Assembly: GCA_037577475.1 (NCBI GenBank)
Contig: CM075197.1
Location: forward strand, 20,906,650-20,970,649
Length of the DNA stretch: 64,000 nucleotides
Origin: Chaunax sp. Z400
Lineage: Eukaryota; Chordata; Actinopteri; Lophiiformes; Chaunacidae
Direction of reading: 5' to 3'
Below, piece after piece: positions 50,900 through 62,469 of this stretch. The notes under the pieces are model-generated. The model saw only the letters and a program-made list of their open reading frames with translations. It had not been told where the DNA came from and did no database searches. Within the stretch, counting starts at the first letter, position 1; every line of letters begins with the position of its first letter. The position numbers and the translations under genes are program-made.

Positions 50900-53800
50900 C
50901 TAATCATAACCTACCCCATCAGACGTAACTGTTAGAGGAATAGACCTATCTGATCCATCGTTGCCTTCGTCTGGGACAAAACTATATTGTCCATGTTTTT
51001 TCCAGCGTTTGCGGTGAAAGGAAATAAGAATGAGGATGATGATGATGATGATGAACAGAATAAGCAACGCCCAAATTACCGCCCAGGAGACTGCACTGGT
51101 TTTGCCTGTAATACAAGAAGATTTAAACATCATACATTGAAAGTCCAATTTCATGATGCCACAAATGCTTTTCTTTCTGCACCTTATATGTGAGAGCATT
51201 AGCACCAGTTAACTGTGCACATTTCAATACATACTCCAACCTCAGTGGTAAAGGTACCTTTCATCATCAGTGTGACAGCTCTTGTCACATTCCCAACTTT
51301 ATTCGTGGCAACACAGATGTAAACGCCAGCATTGGTAGACGTGGCTCCTGTGATGCTGATATTCTTCTGGCCCCCCCTAGTGGTCTCCATCACGTTCACT
51401 TCTGAGGTGTAGTCCCAACGGATCTCAGGGGTAGGGTTGCCCTCAGCACTGCAATTAAAAGTCATATTTTCACCCGGAGCCACCTCTGCAGTGTAATTTC
51501 CCATCTTGAACAAAGGAGAGTCTGTGGAGAAAAGAATGAGATTTGAGAGGAAGAAATAATATGCTGGGGAATGTCTTTATAAATCCCATATCACTTATAT
51601 TTATTGTCAACAAAACAACACACAAAGACTGTTTTCAAAGTAACAACAGGCAACTTACACAAAACGTTCACATGTAGCGTGTGGCTGGCTGTGCCATGTT
51701 TGTTGATTGCTCTTAGAACGTATTTCCCACTATCATGCCTTGTCCAGCGACTTGGGGTTGCAGTCTTTTCTCCATCTTTAAACCAGGCGATAACAGGCGT
51801 AGGCATTCCCTTTGGTTCACACAAGGTTTGGAGCTTATCATCCTCTTGAAACTCATAGCTATCGTTGCAGGTAAACGAGGGGCCATCTGTGAATATTATA
51901 GTATAATATATTATAATATCATAATATAAGAAAACGTTTTCTCTATTTTAAATTTGATTGTACAGCAATTGTTTTGTGATAGTTTGGTCATGCTTGACTG
52001 ATTTTTTTGTGAGTACCCTTGAGTCTGAAAACAAATGTTTTAGAGAAATATCCACAATGTATTTATCCAAAAACTGTTAAACTAACCCACTCCTATAAAA
52101 GGGCAAGAAGATTGGGGAGAAAATTACATTTGCAAGAATGCCACAGTGGGACAATATGGCCTGAATCATGCCATTAGCATGCTGGAGGTGGTTCTTGCTA
52201 AACTATAGCCTCGGTACATGGGGTGCGCGCTCTATCCACTGCCCTATCTGCACCCATCTTTGTTTGTTTTTTACTGATTACATCAAAATAACTAAAATTC
52301 AATAAGGAACAAAATACAAGTTGTTTTTTTCACACAACACAAACTATCCATGTAAATTTGTAGGTATACACGGTGGTGCATTTTTAAATCCCTTGAGTGT
52401 ATAAGCATACCAAAACTGTGGTGCATTACACACTGTGGTAATGGCTTATTTATCCATATTATAATGAAACACACATGAACTCACATTCGATTGTGATATC
52501 GACAGAAGTGTTGCTGCTGCCGATGCTGTTTACAACTTCAGCTGTGTACTTTCCTGACTGAGTCCTGGTGAGAGGCTCAGACGCATTAATCCGTTTTCCC
52601 TGATAGTACCAGTGAACATCAGGTGGAGGGTTCCCACCAGCTTGACAGGACAACATGTCCAAATTGAACTCATGCTCTACACCAGCATAATGGTCTGGAC
52701 AAGCTTGGATCAACGGCTTATCTACAATTAAACATCAGCATAAATTAATCATTAATATATATTAGCAGGAGGTGTATAGCAAGTAAAACACAATAATAGA
52801 TCATTATGATAGACAACTCACAGAGAACAACAGCAGTGAAAGGTGATGAGGTAGTAAGGATGAGCTTTGGTTCTTTTGGTCCGAGGTGCAGCTCAGCCTC
52901 ACATCTGAAAAGTGCTCCGTTGTCATCTCTCTCAGCCAACACTCTCAAGGTAGAGGACACATTGACTGGACTCACACCAGTGTCATTAAACATTTGTGTA
53001 TAGATGGTTTCATTGCCTCGGTACCACCTCACTTTAAGATTCTGCACAGGAGCCACATTGATGATGTCACAATTCAGCAGGTACTCTGTACCCTCCAGCA
53101 TCAGATCATGATCCAACTCAGAGACTGACACGACGTCTGGAGTCTCTGTCAATATAACAAGAGGAGGTAATTAGTAGGAAAAGCATGCTATATATATGTG
53201 TGGCACTGTAAATGCACTATGAAAAGTTTCATTTGCATCTCTCTGTCAGGAAAGGTCAGTCCCTTTGACATGAAGACAGAAGAGGGTACAGTCTGTAGGC
53301 TTGTACTCACTATAAAGACTGATGTTTGGCATCTCAAAGCACTGGTTATCTCTCAGAGTCAGGTAGCACTTAGGTCCTCTTGTCAACTCTTGGAGTTTTG
53401 TAATCGTCCAGGGGACGGTAGGAAGAGTTTTGAACCCTGTGTCTCTAGTTGCATTCTCCCATCTCATTCCCGAATCATCTGTGATTGACAAGCTGCAGTT
53501 AAGTGAAGCTGGATCTCCAAATCTCACAACAGCTTCAGCAGGCATCAAAATTAGGGGGCAGCCTTCCATTGGAAAGCAAGCATATTCAATCAGAGCTTCA
53601 TTTGTGGCGCACAATAGACATAAGTGTAAACTAAAGAAAAAGTATACAAGGGTGTCTACAGTACCTGTTTGTGCTGAGGCCTCAGGGGTGGTGATGGCTG
53701 CTGGGGTTGCTGTCGTGGCAGTTGTCATCGCACGAAGACGGATTTGCTTACTTATGCTCCCAAGATCATTGGTAGCCGTGCAGATGTAGGTTGCACTGGT

Positions 53801-56800
53801 TATTACACCAGTAATGGTGAGATTATCTGTGTTCTCCAACATATTCACCCCATCACAGGTCCAATTAAAGACAGGAGGAGGGTTCCCCTCAGCTCCACAG
53901 GTCAAGGTGACATCATTACCCACATACACAAAGACATCATCTGTATATCTCTTGAGCTCAGGAGCATCTGAGGAGGCAAATGTGTTTTTACTGGACTTAA
54001 AGAGTCGACTTTACTGCACTCTGGTGAGTCAGATCGGTAATGCATGCTACTTCGTGTGCAAGGCTGATTTGCACAGTACACTGACATGTGTCCAGTAATA
54101 AGATTAGCACTGACACATAAATTAAATATAATACAAATAAATACAGTCATCCTATATTACAGTCTTACTACAAACCATCAATCATAGAGAATGATCCATA
54201 TTATAATGAAATACTCATGAACTCACATTCGATTGTGATATCGACAGAAGTGTTGCTGCTGCCGATGCTGTTTACAACTTCAGCTGTGTACTTTCCTGAC
54301 TGAGTCCTGGTGAGAGGTTCAGACGCATTAATCCGTTTTCCCTGATAGTACCAGTGAACATCAGGTGGAGGGTTCCCACCAGCTTGACAGGACAACATGT
54401 CCAAATTGAACTTGTGCTCTACACCAGCATAATGGTCTGGACAAGCTTGGATCAACGGCTTATCTACAATTAAACATCAGCATAAATTAATCATTAATAT
54501 ATATTAGCAGGAGGTGTATAGCAAGTAAAACACAATAATAGATCATTATGATAGACAACTCACAGAGAACAACAGCAGTGAAAGGTGATGAGGTAGTAAG
54601 GATGAACTTTGGTTCTTTTGGTCCGAGGTGCAGCTCAGCCTCACATCTGAAAAGTGCTCCGTTGTCATCTCTCTCAGCCAACACTCTCAAGGTAGAGGAC
54701 ACATTGACTGGACTCACACCAGTGTCATTAAACATTTGTGTATAGATGGTTTCATTGCCTCTGTACCACCTCACTTTAAGATTCTGCACAGGAGCCACAT
54801 TGATGATGTCACAATTCAGCAGGTACTCTGTACCCTCCAGCATCAGATCATGATCCAACTCAGAGACTGACACGACGTCTGGAGTCTCTGTCAATATAAC
54901 AAGAGGAGGTAATTAGTAGGAAAAGCATGCTATATATATGTCTGGCACTGTAAATGCACTATGAAAAGTTTCTGCAAACAGTACACATTTTTTCTTTGCA
55001 TCTCTCTGTCAGGAAAGGTCAGTCCCTTTGACATGAAGACAGAAGAGGGTACAGTCTGTAGGCTTGTACTCACTATAAAGACTGATGTTTGGCATCTCAA
55101 AGCACTGGTTATCTCTCAGAGTCAGGTAGCACTTAGGTCCTCTTGTCAACTCTTGGAGTTTTGTAATCGTCCAGGGGACGGTAGGAAGAGTTTTGAACCC
55201 TGTGTCTCTAGTTGCATTCTCCCATCTCATTCCCGAATCATCTGTGATTGACAAGCTGCAGTTAAGTGAAGCTGGATCTCCAAATCTCACAACAGCTTCA
55301 GCAGGCATCAAAATTAGGGGGCAGCCTTCCATTGGAAAGCAAGCATATTCAATCAGAGCTTCATTTGTGGCGCACAATAGACATAAGTGTAAACTAAAGA
55401 AAAAGTATACAAGGGTGTCTACAGTACCTGTTTGTGCTGAGGCCTCAGGGGTGGTGATGGCTGCTGGGGTTGCTGTCGTGGCAGTTGTCATCGCACGAAG
55501 ACGGATTTGCTTACTTATGCTCCCAAGATCATTGGTAGCCGTGCAGATGTAGGTTGCACTGGTTATTACACCAGTAATGGTGAGATTATCTGTGTTCTCC
55601 AACATATTCACCCCATCACAGGTCCAATTAAAGACAGGAGGAGGGTTCCCCTCAGCTCCACAGGTCAAGGTGACATCATTACCCACATACACAAAGACAT
55701 CATCTGTATATCTCTTGAGCTCAGGAGCATCTGAGGAGGCAAATGTGTTTTTACTGGACTTAAAGAGTCGACTTTACTGCACTCTGGTGAGTCAGATCGG
55801 TAATGCATGCTACTTAGTGTGCAAGGCTGATCTGCACAGTACACTGACATGTGTCCAGTAATAAGATTAGCACTGACACATAAATTAAATATAATACAAA
55901 TAAATACAGTCATCCTATATTACAGTCTTACTACAAACCATCAATCATAGAGAATGATCCATATTATAATGAAATACTCATGAACTCACATTCGATTGTG
56001 ATATCGACAGAAGTGTTGCTGCTGCCGATGCTGTTTACAACTTCAGCTGTGTACTTTCCTGACTGAGTCCTGGTGAGAGGTTCAGACGCATTAATCCGTT
56101 TTCCCTGATAGTACCAGTGAACATCAGGTGGAGGGTTCCCACTAGCTTGACAGGACAACATGTCCAAATTGAACTCGTGCTCTACACCAGCATAATGGTC
56201 TGGACAAGCTTGGATCAACGGCATATCTACAATTAAACATCAGCATGAATTAATCATTAATGTATATTAGCAGGAGGTGTTTAGCAAGTAAAATACAATA
56301 ATAGATCATTATAATAGACAACTCACAGAGAACAACAGCAGTGAAAGGTGATGAGATTGTTGGGATGAGCTTTGGTCCTTTTGGTCCGAGGTGCAGCTCA
56401 GCCTCACATCTGAAAAGTGCTGCGTTGGCATCTCTCTCAGCCAATACTCTCAAGGTAGAGGACACATTGACTGGACTCACACCGGTGTCATTAAACATTT
56501 GTGTATCGATGGTTTCATTGCCTCGGTACCACCTCACTTTGAGATTCTGCACAGGAGCCACATTGATGATGTCACATTTCAGCAGGTACTCCGTGCCCTC
56601 CAGTATCAGATCATGATCCAACTCAGAGACTGACACGACGTCTGGAGTCTCTGTAAATATAACAAGAGGAGGTCATTAATAGGACAATATACCAATATTC
56701 TTTCAATTTTAAGCACATTTCCACAAGAAATATATGGAGGAATTTATGCACATTTTTTTCAATCACTGTTGTGCAATTTTGTGGTACTATTTCCATTTTC

Positions 56801-58071
56801 TGCTACTTTGTACTTCTATTCCCCTAAATATGGGACTCAAATAGTGTGCTTCTTACTCAACTATGACAACTATACTTTTAGTTACTTTGCAGATTGATAT
56901 TATTTCAAAATAAATCGATTAAGATACCCTGCAGCATATAAATTAATTCAAATTGGCACCACATTCAGCAGCTGTGAACATTCAAGTCATGAACACATTA
57001 TTGCATCAATTATAAGTCAATAGTAAAATGCATATTATTCTGAAATGGGACATTTGCATAATGAGTTTGTTGACTTTTGTTAATTTAAGTATATTTTGAT
57101 GCTAAAACTTTTGTATTTTTACTTAAGTAAGATTTTAAATACAGGACTTTTACTTGTAACATTAACTTAAATGGAAGTACTTCTTCCAACACTGTTTGGG
57201 TCTTTGTCTTTTCTATTTACTTCATTAAATGTTCTACAGAGACTTCACATATTTGTCTGCTACCACTATGGCTGTTAGTTATGATGGATCCAGCAAATCA
57301 CAATCAGACAATGCTGTTACTTGTTGTTTTTACTCATTTGTTCTCCATTACATTGATTTGAAATTACACTTACTGTATATAGTGATTTTAAGGTCTTTGC
57401 TGCATTCAAAATTGTCATTCAGCTTTATTTTGCACTCAGCCGTTAAATCCCAGTCTGACAGTGACACCGGCCAAAGCAGGAAACTATTCTCATCTTCCAT
57501 TTCATACGTTGTGCTTCCAAGTTTCCAGTACATCCCCTCATGAAACTCATCTGAGCTTGTGCAGTTTACCAAGAATGACTCTCCATATTCTCCTGTAATC
57601 TCAGGAGGATCCAGGGTGAGGGGGTTGAGCTCAGCAGGGCATATTGTGTCTGCATCTGTTGAGACATAAATGGTAAGGTTTTTATTGGATTTTAAATGTA
57701 GAAAAAAAGAAAAGTAGTAAAGGTAATGCATGCCACTTTTATTTTAGACTTTGTGAGGCTGATTTAATGGTCAATGTTCATATTCATATTTTCAAAAATA
57801 AAATCAGCACTGACAGACTATAATAACTGAGAGATAATCTGTGCCTGGTCTTCTCCAGAAAATTCAAATTTTAAACATCAAAAAATAAATATAATCCTCC
57901 TTAGCAAAAAGCTAACCCAGTATAATGACATATTTTATCCCTATGGCCAATGCATTAAAAAGTCATGTTTAACATTTAAGACACACACGGGCATACTGTA
58001 GAGCATCATTATAACTCACCACACAGTAAAAACATGGCCATGAGAGGGCCCAACATCCTGAGAAGCAGCAT
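50900..58071 (-). CDS. ICAM-family adhesion receptor with 13 Ig domains, 15 exons
   Basis: A type I membrane protein of the intercellular adhesion molecule family (ICAM1/ICAM5-like), expected to bind leukocyte integrins or act in neural adhesion. Minus-strand coding exons: 58071-58020 (signal peptide MLLLRMLGPLMAMFLLC), 57655-57374, 56650-56327, 56226-55990, 55730-55428, 55358-55074, 54887-54564, 54463-54227, 53967-53665, 53595-53311, 53145-52822, 52721-52485, 51886-51659, 51521-51258 and 51105-50900. Every internal junction is phase 1; total 1296 residues. Exons 2, 6 and 10 are D1-like; 3, 7 and 11 D2-like (NLKVRWYRGNET, CEAELHLGPK, resembling ICAM D2); 4, 8 and 12 D5-like (SCQAGGNPPPDVHWYYQGK); 5 and 9 Ig plus a Thr-rich linker; 13 and 14 Ig. 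TM is about 1233-1258 with a six-Ile run, and the tail is 38 residues. Several Ig domains lack the F-strand Cys (GKYTAEVVN). The acceptors of exons 6 and 10 are uncertain. ICAM5 has nine Ig domains, so this is longer. Confidence 0.85.
51034..51052. repeat. (GAT)n repeat encoding the TM isoleucine run
   Basis: Six GAT/ATG trinucleotide units on the plus strand; on the coding strand they read ATC and encode the six-Ile run of the icam-like transmembrane helix. Confidence 0.85.
52452..56685 (-). repeat. Tandem four-exon repeat inside the icam-like gene
   Basis: A unit of about 1763 bp holding exons D2-D3-D4-D1 with introns. Copy 1 is exons 3-6 (56650-55074), copy 2 exons 7-10 (54887-53311), and copy 3 is partial, exons 11-12 (53145-52485). 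Offsets are 1763 bp between copies 1 and 2, and 1742 bp between the exon 7-8 and 11-12 pairs; the difference is a 21-bp indel in the intron near 54970-54995. Exons 5/9 and 6/10 encode identical protein, exons 7/11 differ by one residue (F or L before ILTTSS) and 8/12 by one (K or E), whereas exon 3 has diverged more (DANAALFRC against DDNGALFRC). The similarity fades near 56685 and 52452. Confidence 0.95.
56785..57196. repeat. Dispersed repeat ('acttaagtaa' family), copy 2
   Basis: Contains ggtactatttccattttctg, ctactttgtacttctattcc, ttttagttactttgcagatt, tttttacttaagtaagattt, aaatacaggacttttacttg and cttcttccaacactg. It fills most of intron 2 of the icam-like gene. Same family as 45271-45405 in trip10 intron 1, and longer. 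Confidence 0.7.
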
Positions 58072-58696
58072 GATAAACCAAGACTCAGGAGGATGCACAG
58101 GAGGGAGATGATGGAAGATGTGAGGCGTGCTTCGGGATTGTCCAGCGGATGTCAGTATCTAAATAAGATGAATCCTGGCTCAGAGCCGGCCCTGATGATG
58201 ATGATCTGCTGCTGACTCTTATAAACTTAGAGAGGAGAAAAATAGAGTATGAAACAGGAAATCCAACGCCCTAGAGGACAGGAAACAGCCTGTAAAATGA
58301 CACCACAAACACAATGGAGTAATCGTGGATGATGAACTCACCTCTTCTGCTCTCATATTTTGTGTAAGCATTGTGTCTTTTCCAAAGTGTTTGTAAAAAC
58401 TGTCATACAGGAGCTAATGTGGCACAATTTTATTGAAATGTACATTGCTAATTGGCAAACATTAAGTTTTGTCATGAAATGACAACAGTGGACAGAAATA
58501 TAAGGAAGTTAGTCATGAACTAAAGATTCACTAATAGTCTATACAGAAGTCAATGACATTTTTTATTAAAAAAGGCACACTGGCTCAACACTTCACCACG
58601 TTAACACAAACATTTCATTTAAGGTCCTCTACTTACTGATTGTCTACATCAATTCATCATCGCGTTTATTTCTCACATGTCCATAATACAACCATA
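58072..58696 (-). promoter_or_regulatory. Short spacer between angptl6 and the icam-like gene
   Basis: Only 625 bp separate the angptl6 stop from the icam-like start, both on the minus strand. It should contain the angptl6 3' UTR (minus-strand AATAAA at 58665-58670 and 58562-58567) and the 5' UTR and promoter of the icam-like gene. No TATA box was assigned. Confidence 0.45.
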
Positions 58697-61600
58697 TTAT
58701 GTGGGTTTGATCATCATTGAAACTCGTTTCAGAGAGTAGGATCCTCCGTGAAACTCGGCCCAGTAGACGCCATCCTGGTAGCGGCTGCGATAGTGTCCAC
58801 CCCGATACCACACACCATTCAGATTGGAGTGGGCACACATGTGGTACCACCAGCCTCCTTTTTGGTAATGAGCACAGTTCCCTGGTGATACAATAAAAGA
58901 ACAGGCTGATTAACAGGAAAGGTATAACTACCAACACAGAGCTGTCAAATAAGACCAGGGGGAGAGCAGACCTGTATAGCTGTCCTTGTCTCGATCCAGA
59001 GTGGTGAAGGCCTTGTTGTTGTGCCACGAGAGGGAGTCGCCTGCATTCCCAAGGTATTGTCCTAACCGCAGTCGGTACCAGTCACTCTCTGGTTCCAAGT
59101 GGAAGCTGTCATACTCAGCAAACACCTGCCGGCCCTGCCAGTCTTCCAAAAACACCCTTAGCTTATATTGGGCTTGTTTTGTCATCCAGTAGAGGTGTTC
59201 CAGGCCGAGCCAATACTCTCCATCCAGGTTCCCAAAGCCTTGCTGTAGAACACAAAAATACCAGTTTAATCTGAGGAAAAGTATTCCATTTTATTTTTAG
59301 CCCTACTATCAGCATGGCTCTAGAGTTCAGAATGCCGGGGTGCTGGTTTGGTCCACACTAGCAGCTATACAACTATTAGATGGATTGACATGAAATTTTA
59401 CATTGTATTCATGGTCCCCAGAGGATGATTACTATATTTTGGTTTGACTCTGACTATTATTTGGCTTTTGATGAAATGACTGAACAAATATTGGATGGAC
59501 TGGAAGAAATGAATGTCCCCTTAGGTAGAATTGTCATGACACTGGCGATCCTTTGACTTTTCTTCTGCTGCCATTATCAGATAAAAATTTGCAGTACTTT
59601 GGTTTAAACTAATGAAACCCTGGGATCACAATAAAATGAGGTAGCCATTATACCTACTAAACCTAACATATTTGTCAATGTGAGCATGTTTGCATGTTTG
59701 CATGTTTGCATGCTGACATTAGCATGTAGCTCAAAAGCACCAGTAGCATGACTGTAGACTCATAGCCTTGTTAGCCCAGTGTGTTTGGCAAACATGCAGG
59801 TGAGTGGAATCACCTTGTACTGCTCCCAAGCCCTGAAGAAGTTGACAGATCCATCCTGTCTCCTCTGGATGACCGTCCACCCTCCCTGTGCGTGACTCTG
59901 TTCACACCAGGCCTGCAGGAGGCGGTTGGTGCTCTGCGGGCGGAGCAGGTAGATGCCACTGGTGGTCTCACCTGATTCAAGCACATGCTGACAGTCCCGC
60001 CAGGGCCCTGAGTTAGCAATACACGCAATATGCAGATATTTGTTGTGATACTATTTTTTCACTTTTTCATAGAAAACAATTGAAATTGATTTAGTGGCTT
60101 CTGAGGATTTACTTTTCCACATATTTTAACTCAGTAGTGGCAATTTTGGAAAACACAAAAGAGTGTTGGCAAAGAGGGTTTTGGTTTAGTATAAGGAAGT
60201 TCGCAAATATAGAACAACTCCAGCTTATCTTTTCAGAGCTGAGGAATTTTTTTCCCGACACATGCTCAGTGTCTCGCATCACAGTGATAACATGAACATA
60301 GGAATCTGCACAGAGAAAAGGCACACATGGAGGACGATTTCCTACAGAGTGATAACCCCTAATGGTCCTCCCTGACAAGCATTTGCAGTCCAAACTCTGT
60401 CATATTCACACGGACAAAATGTGGCAACGCAGGTCTTTCATCAGGCCTTAAAAGAAGCGGTGAGTCACTCCCAAAGTGGAGTCACTTTGATTTGCTGACA
60501 TGTCGAAAGGACTGCACAATTCCTGTAATTTGTCATTTCATACATTCCTGTTGTGCAAGAATACAGCATCGGTGTGATCTGCAGCTCCAGCAAATGCTGT
60601 GTGTCATACAAGTGTGTCTTCTCTGTTTTGATTAGAGCTGCTAGCTGTTTTTGACATTGTTTAGGCATTCCCACAGAGATAAGGCTCCTACCAGGAGGTC
60701 ACTGACTCCTTCAGCTTCTGCTTATCTATGCAGCTAAATGACTCGGACAGAAAATTGATACGCCTATACACACAGGTTTAAGTCTAATCCAGTTCTTCTG
60801 CTGTACCACATGCTTTACATTGATGTACCTGGAGTCTTCGTGACAGGGAAACTAATGAAAGGAGGGTCTGTGGCAGTGTTGGCTGCAGTGGTGGGGAAGG
60901 ACTGAACCGTTTTGTCCTGCTGTTGTGGAGAAGCACTTTGGTCCCTTTGAACATCATTGGTCACTTCTTTGACTTCAGAGCTGTCATTAGGATGCGCATT
61001 AGACTGGCTTTTTGGTGGTTCAGTCATCACCTGCCCAGACCAACACAAGAACAACACACCATTCTTAATTCATGTTTAAAAAAAGACAAATTTGCAACAT
61101 GCAGTCCACAGTTTGGTCCCTACCAGAGAGGACTGGCTGGAGTCCCTGCACTGGCACTGCTTCTCCAGGCGAGCGATAAACTGATTCTGGGAGCTCATAA
61201 TGGAGGTGAGGGCTCCGTATTTCTTCTCCAGCTCCCTGTAGTTACTGGACACCTGCAGTGCCTGAGATGTTCCACCACCACAGCAGACACAAAGATGAGT
61301 TTGACAATGATACGAAGCTTTGCTGTGGCATAAATCAAACCTTCTCTCCTCACCTGTGCTGTAGCATTTAGCAGGAGGTTCTCCACCCTTCGCTGCTCCA
61401 AAGCCTGGTCTTTCTTGTGTATAACTTCATCTAGCAGCTGGGCATAGAGCTGAGTAATGCGTGAATTCATGTTATTGCTCTCTTTGCGCAGGGCTCTGAC
61501 CTCCATGGCGAGGGTCCCCTCCTGCTCCAGTTGGCCCCGGAGCTTCTCCAGCTGTTCCTGCTGCCGGAGGAGCTCTGCCCGCAGCGCCGCCACCTCGGAG

Positions 61601-61824
61601 TGGTTGGTAGTAGCAGACTGTGTCTTCAAACACAGCGCACCTGTCAGTTTTTGCTGCGGAACAATGAAGGTGTAGGAGCAACGGCCTCCTTTAGAATCGG
61701 AAGATCGTGATGAACGTTTCTGAATGTTCTCGCCATGAGTTTCCTCCTTCCTTCCTCCTGTTTGTGGTACGTCCAGACAGAGTGTCAAGAAAAGAGTCAG
61801 ACCTAGTTTCAGTGTCTTCTCCAT
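58697..61824 (-). CDS. angptl6: Angiopoietin-like 6-type secreted factor, 6 coding exons
   Basis: A secreted coiled-coil plus fibrinogen-like protein of the angiopoietin-like family, expected to act as an extracellular metabolic or angiogenic signal. Coding exons on the minus strand: 61824-61354, 61252-61124, 61030-60829, 60007-59814, 59242-58972 and 58881-58697; total 483 residues (human ANGPTL6 470, ANGPTL2 493). Signal peptide is about 1-20. CSYTFIVPQQKLTGALC (about 49-65) and VRALRKESNNMNSRITQLY mark the ANGPTL2/6 N-terminal half, with a coiled coil about 73-185. Exon 3 is a low-complexity Ser/Gln-rich linker. The fibrinogen domain is about 268-483: WTVIQRRQDGSVNFFRAW, GEYWLGLEHLYWMTKQ, EPESDWYRLRLGQYLGNAGD, FTTLDRDKDSYTGNCAHYQK, GGWWYHMCAHSNLNGVWYRG and YRSRYQDGVYWAEFHGGSYS. 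The sequence lies between ANGPTL2 and ANGPTL6; synteny with icam and olfm2 favours ANGPTL6. The start at 61824 follows an acceptor at 61843-61844. Confidence 0.9.
59300..59770. repeat. Dispersed percomorph repeat in angptl6 intron 4
   Basis: Phrases such as aactattagatggattgaca, tgaaattttacattgtattc, atggtccccagaggatgatt, caatgtgagcatgtttgcat and gctgacattagcatgtagct match a repeat that I recall from many perciform genomes. Near 59690-59720 it holds a threefold tgtttgca/gcatgttt tandem. It fills nearly all of the 571-bp intron between exons 4 and 5. Confidence 0.65.
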
Positions 61825-62469
61825 GAATCTTCTGTGGACACCCTGGAAGCAGAGGAGAAGACGTGATCAGAAATACCACAGCAATAATAACAGCTGATGA
61901 TCTTTGACTGAATATTTTATAATGCAGAAACTCAGCTGACACATTAATACTGGGGCAGACTTTGTATTCAATGTCACTGTGTGTTGTGTGTCGACACTGT
62001 TCACCAGATGTTTCCTTGCAAATCAAAGGGGCACACTTCTCCTTCTGGCTGGAATTTATTAGCAGGTCAACACTGAAGGGATCACAGTCAACATCAGCCA
62101 GCCAGAATCAACACACCTCCATCTCACGGTCAACAGAGGAGTTAACTCCACATCCATCCACAACAACCACGGTCAACACCATAAACACATGAATCCAAAT
62201 CAGTCAATATTGACATCTGACACAAAAATCTCCTGTATAACTTTCTCATAGTGAAACATTACTGGTACAGATGTCTGCAGTTCAAACAAATAGTATTTTT
62301 CTGAATCAAACAAGAGTCTGGGCTGAGGAGCAATATGTGTCCTATAGGGAATTAATGAACAAATAATCAATTTGGCTAGCTGCAACTGAGGATCATATAC
62401 TGACTGCAGCTGCATTTCACTCTACATTTAAGTTGATTATAGTTCCATAACTTGAGACTCAAAACTTAC

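Noticed and set aside
53430..53789. 119-codon plus-strand frame in the icam-like gene, repeated at 55193-55552
   Set aside because: Antisense shadow of exons 5/6 and 9/10; duplicated only because the exons are duplicated.
52452..56685. Reading the repeated block as separate tandem ICAM genes
   Set aside because: No extra signal-peptide exon or TM/tail exon with stop and poly(A) signal was found between copies; all exons join in phase 1. The hydrophobic 69-nt segment keeps some doubt.
58697..61824. Assignment of the angiopoietin-like gene to angptl2
   Set aside because: The N-terminal half resembles ANGPTL2 strongly, but linkage with icam-like, trip10 and olfm2 points to ANGPTL6; a tree would decide.
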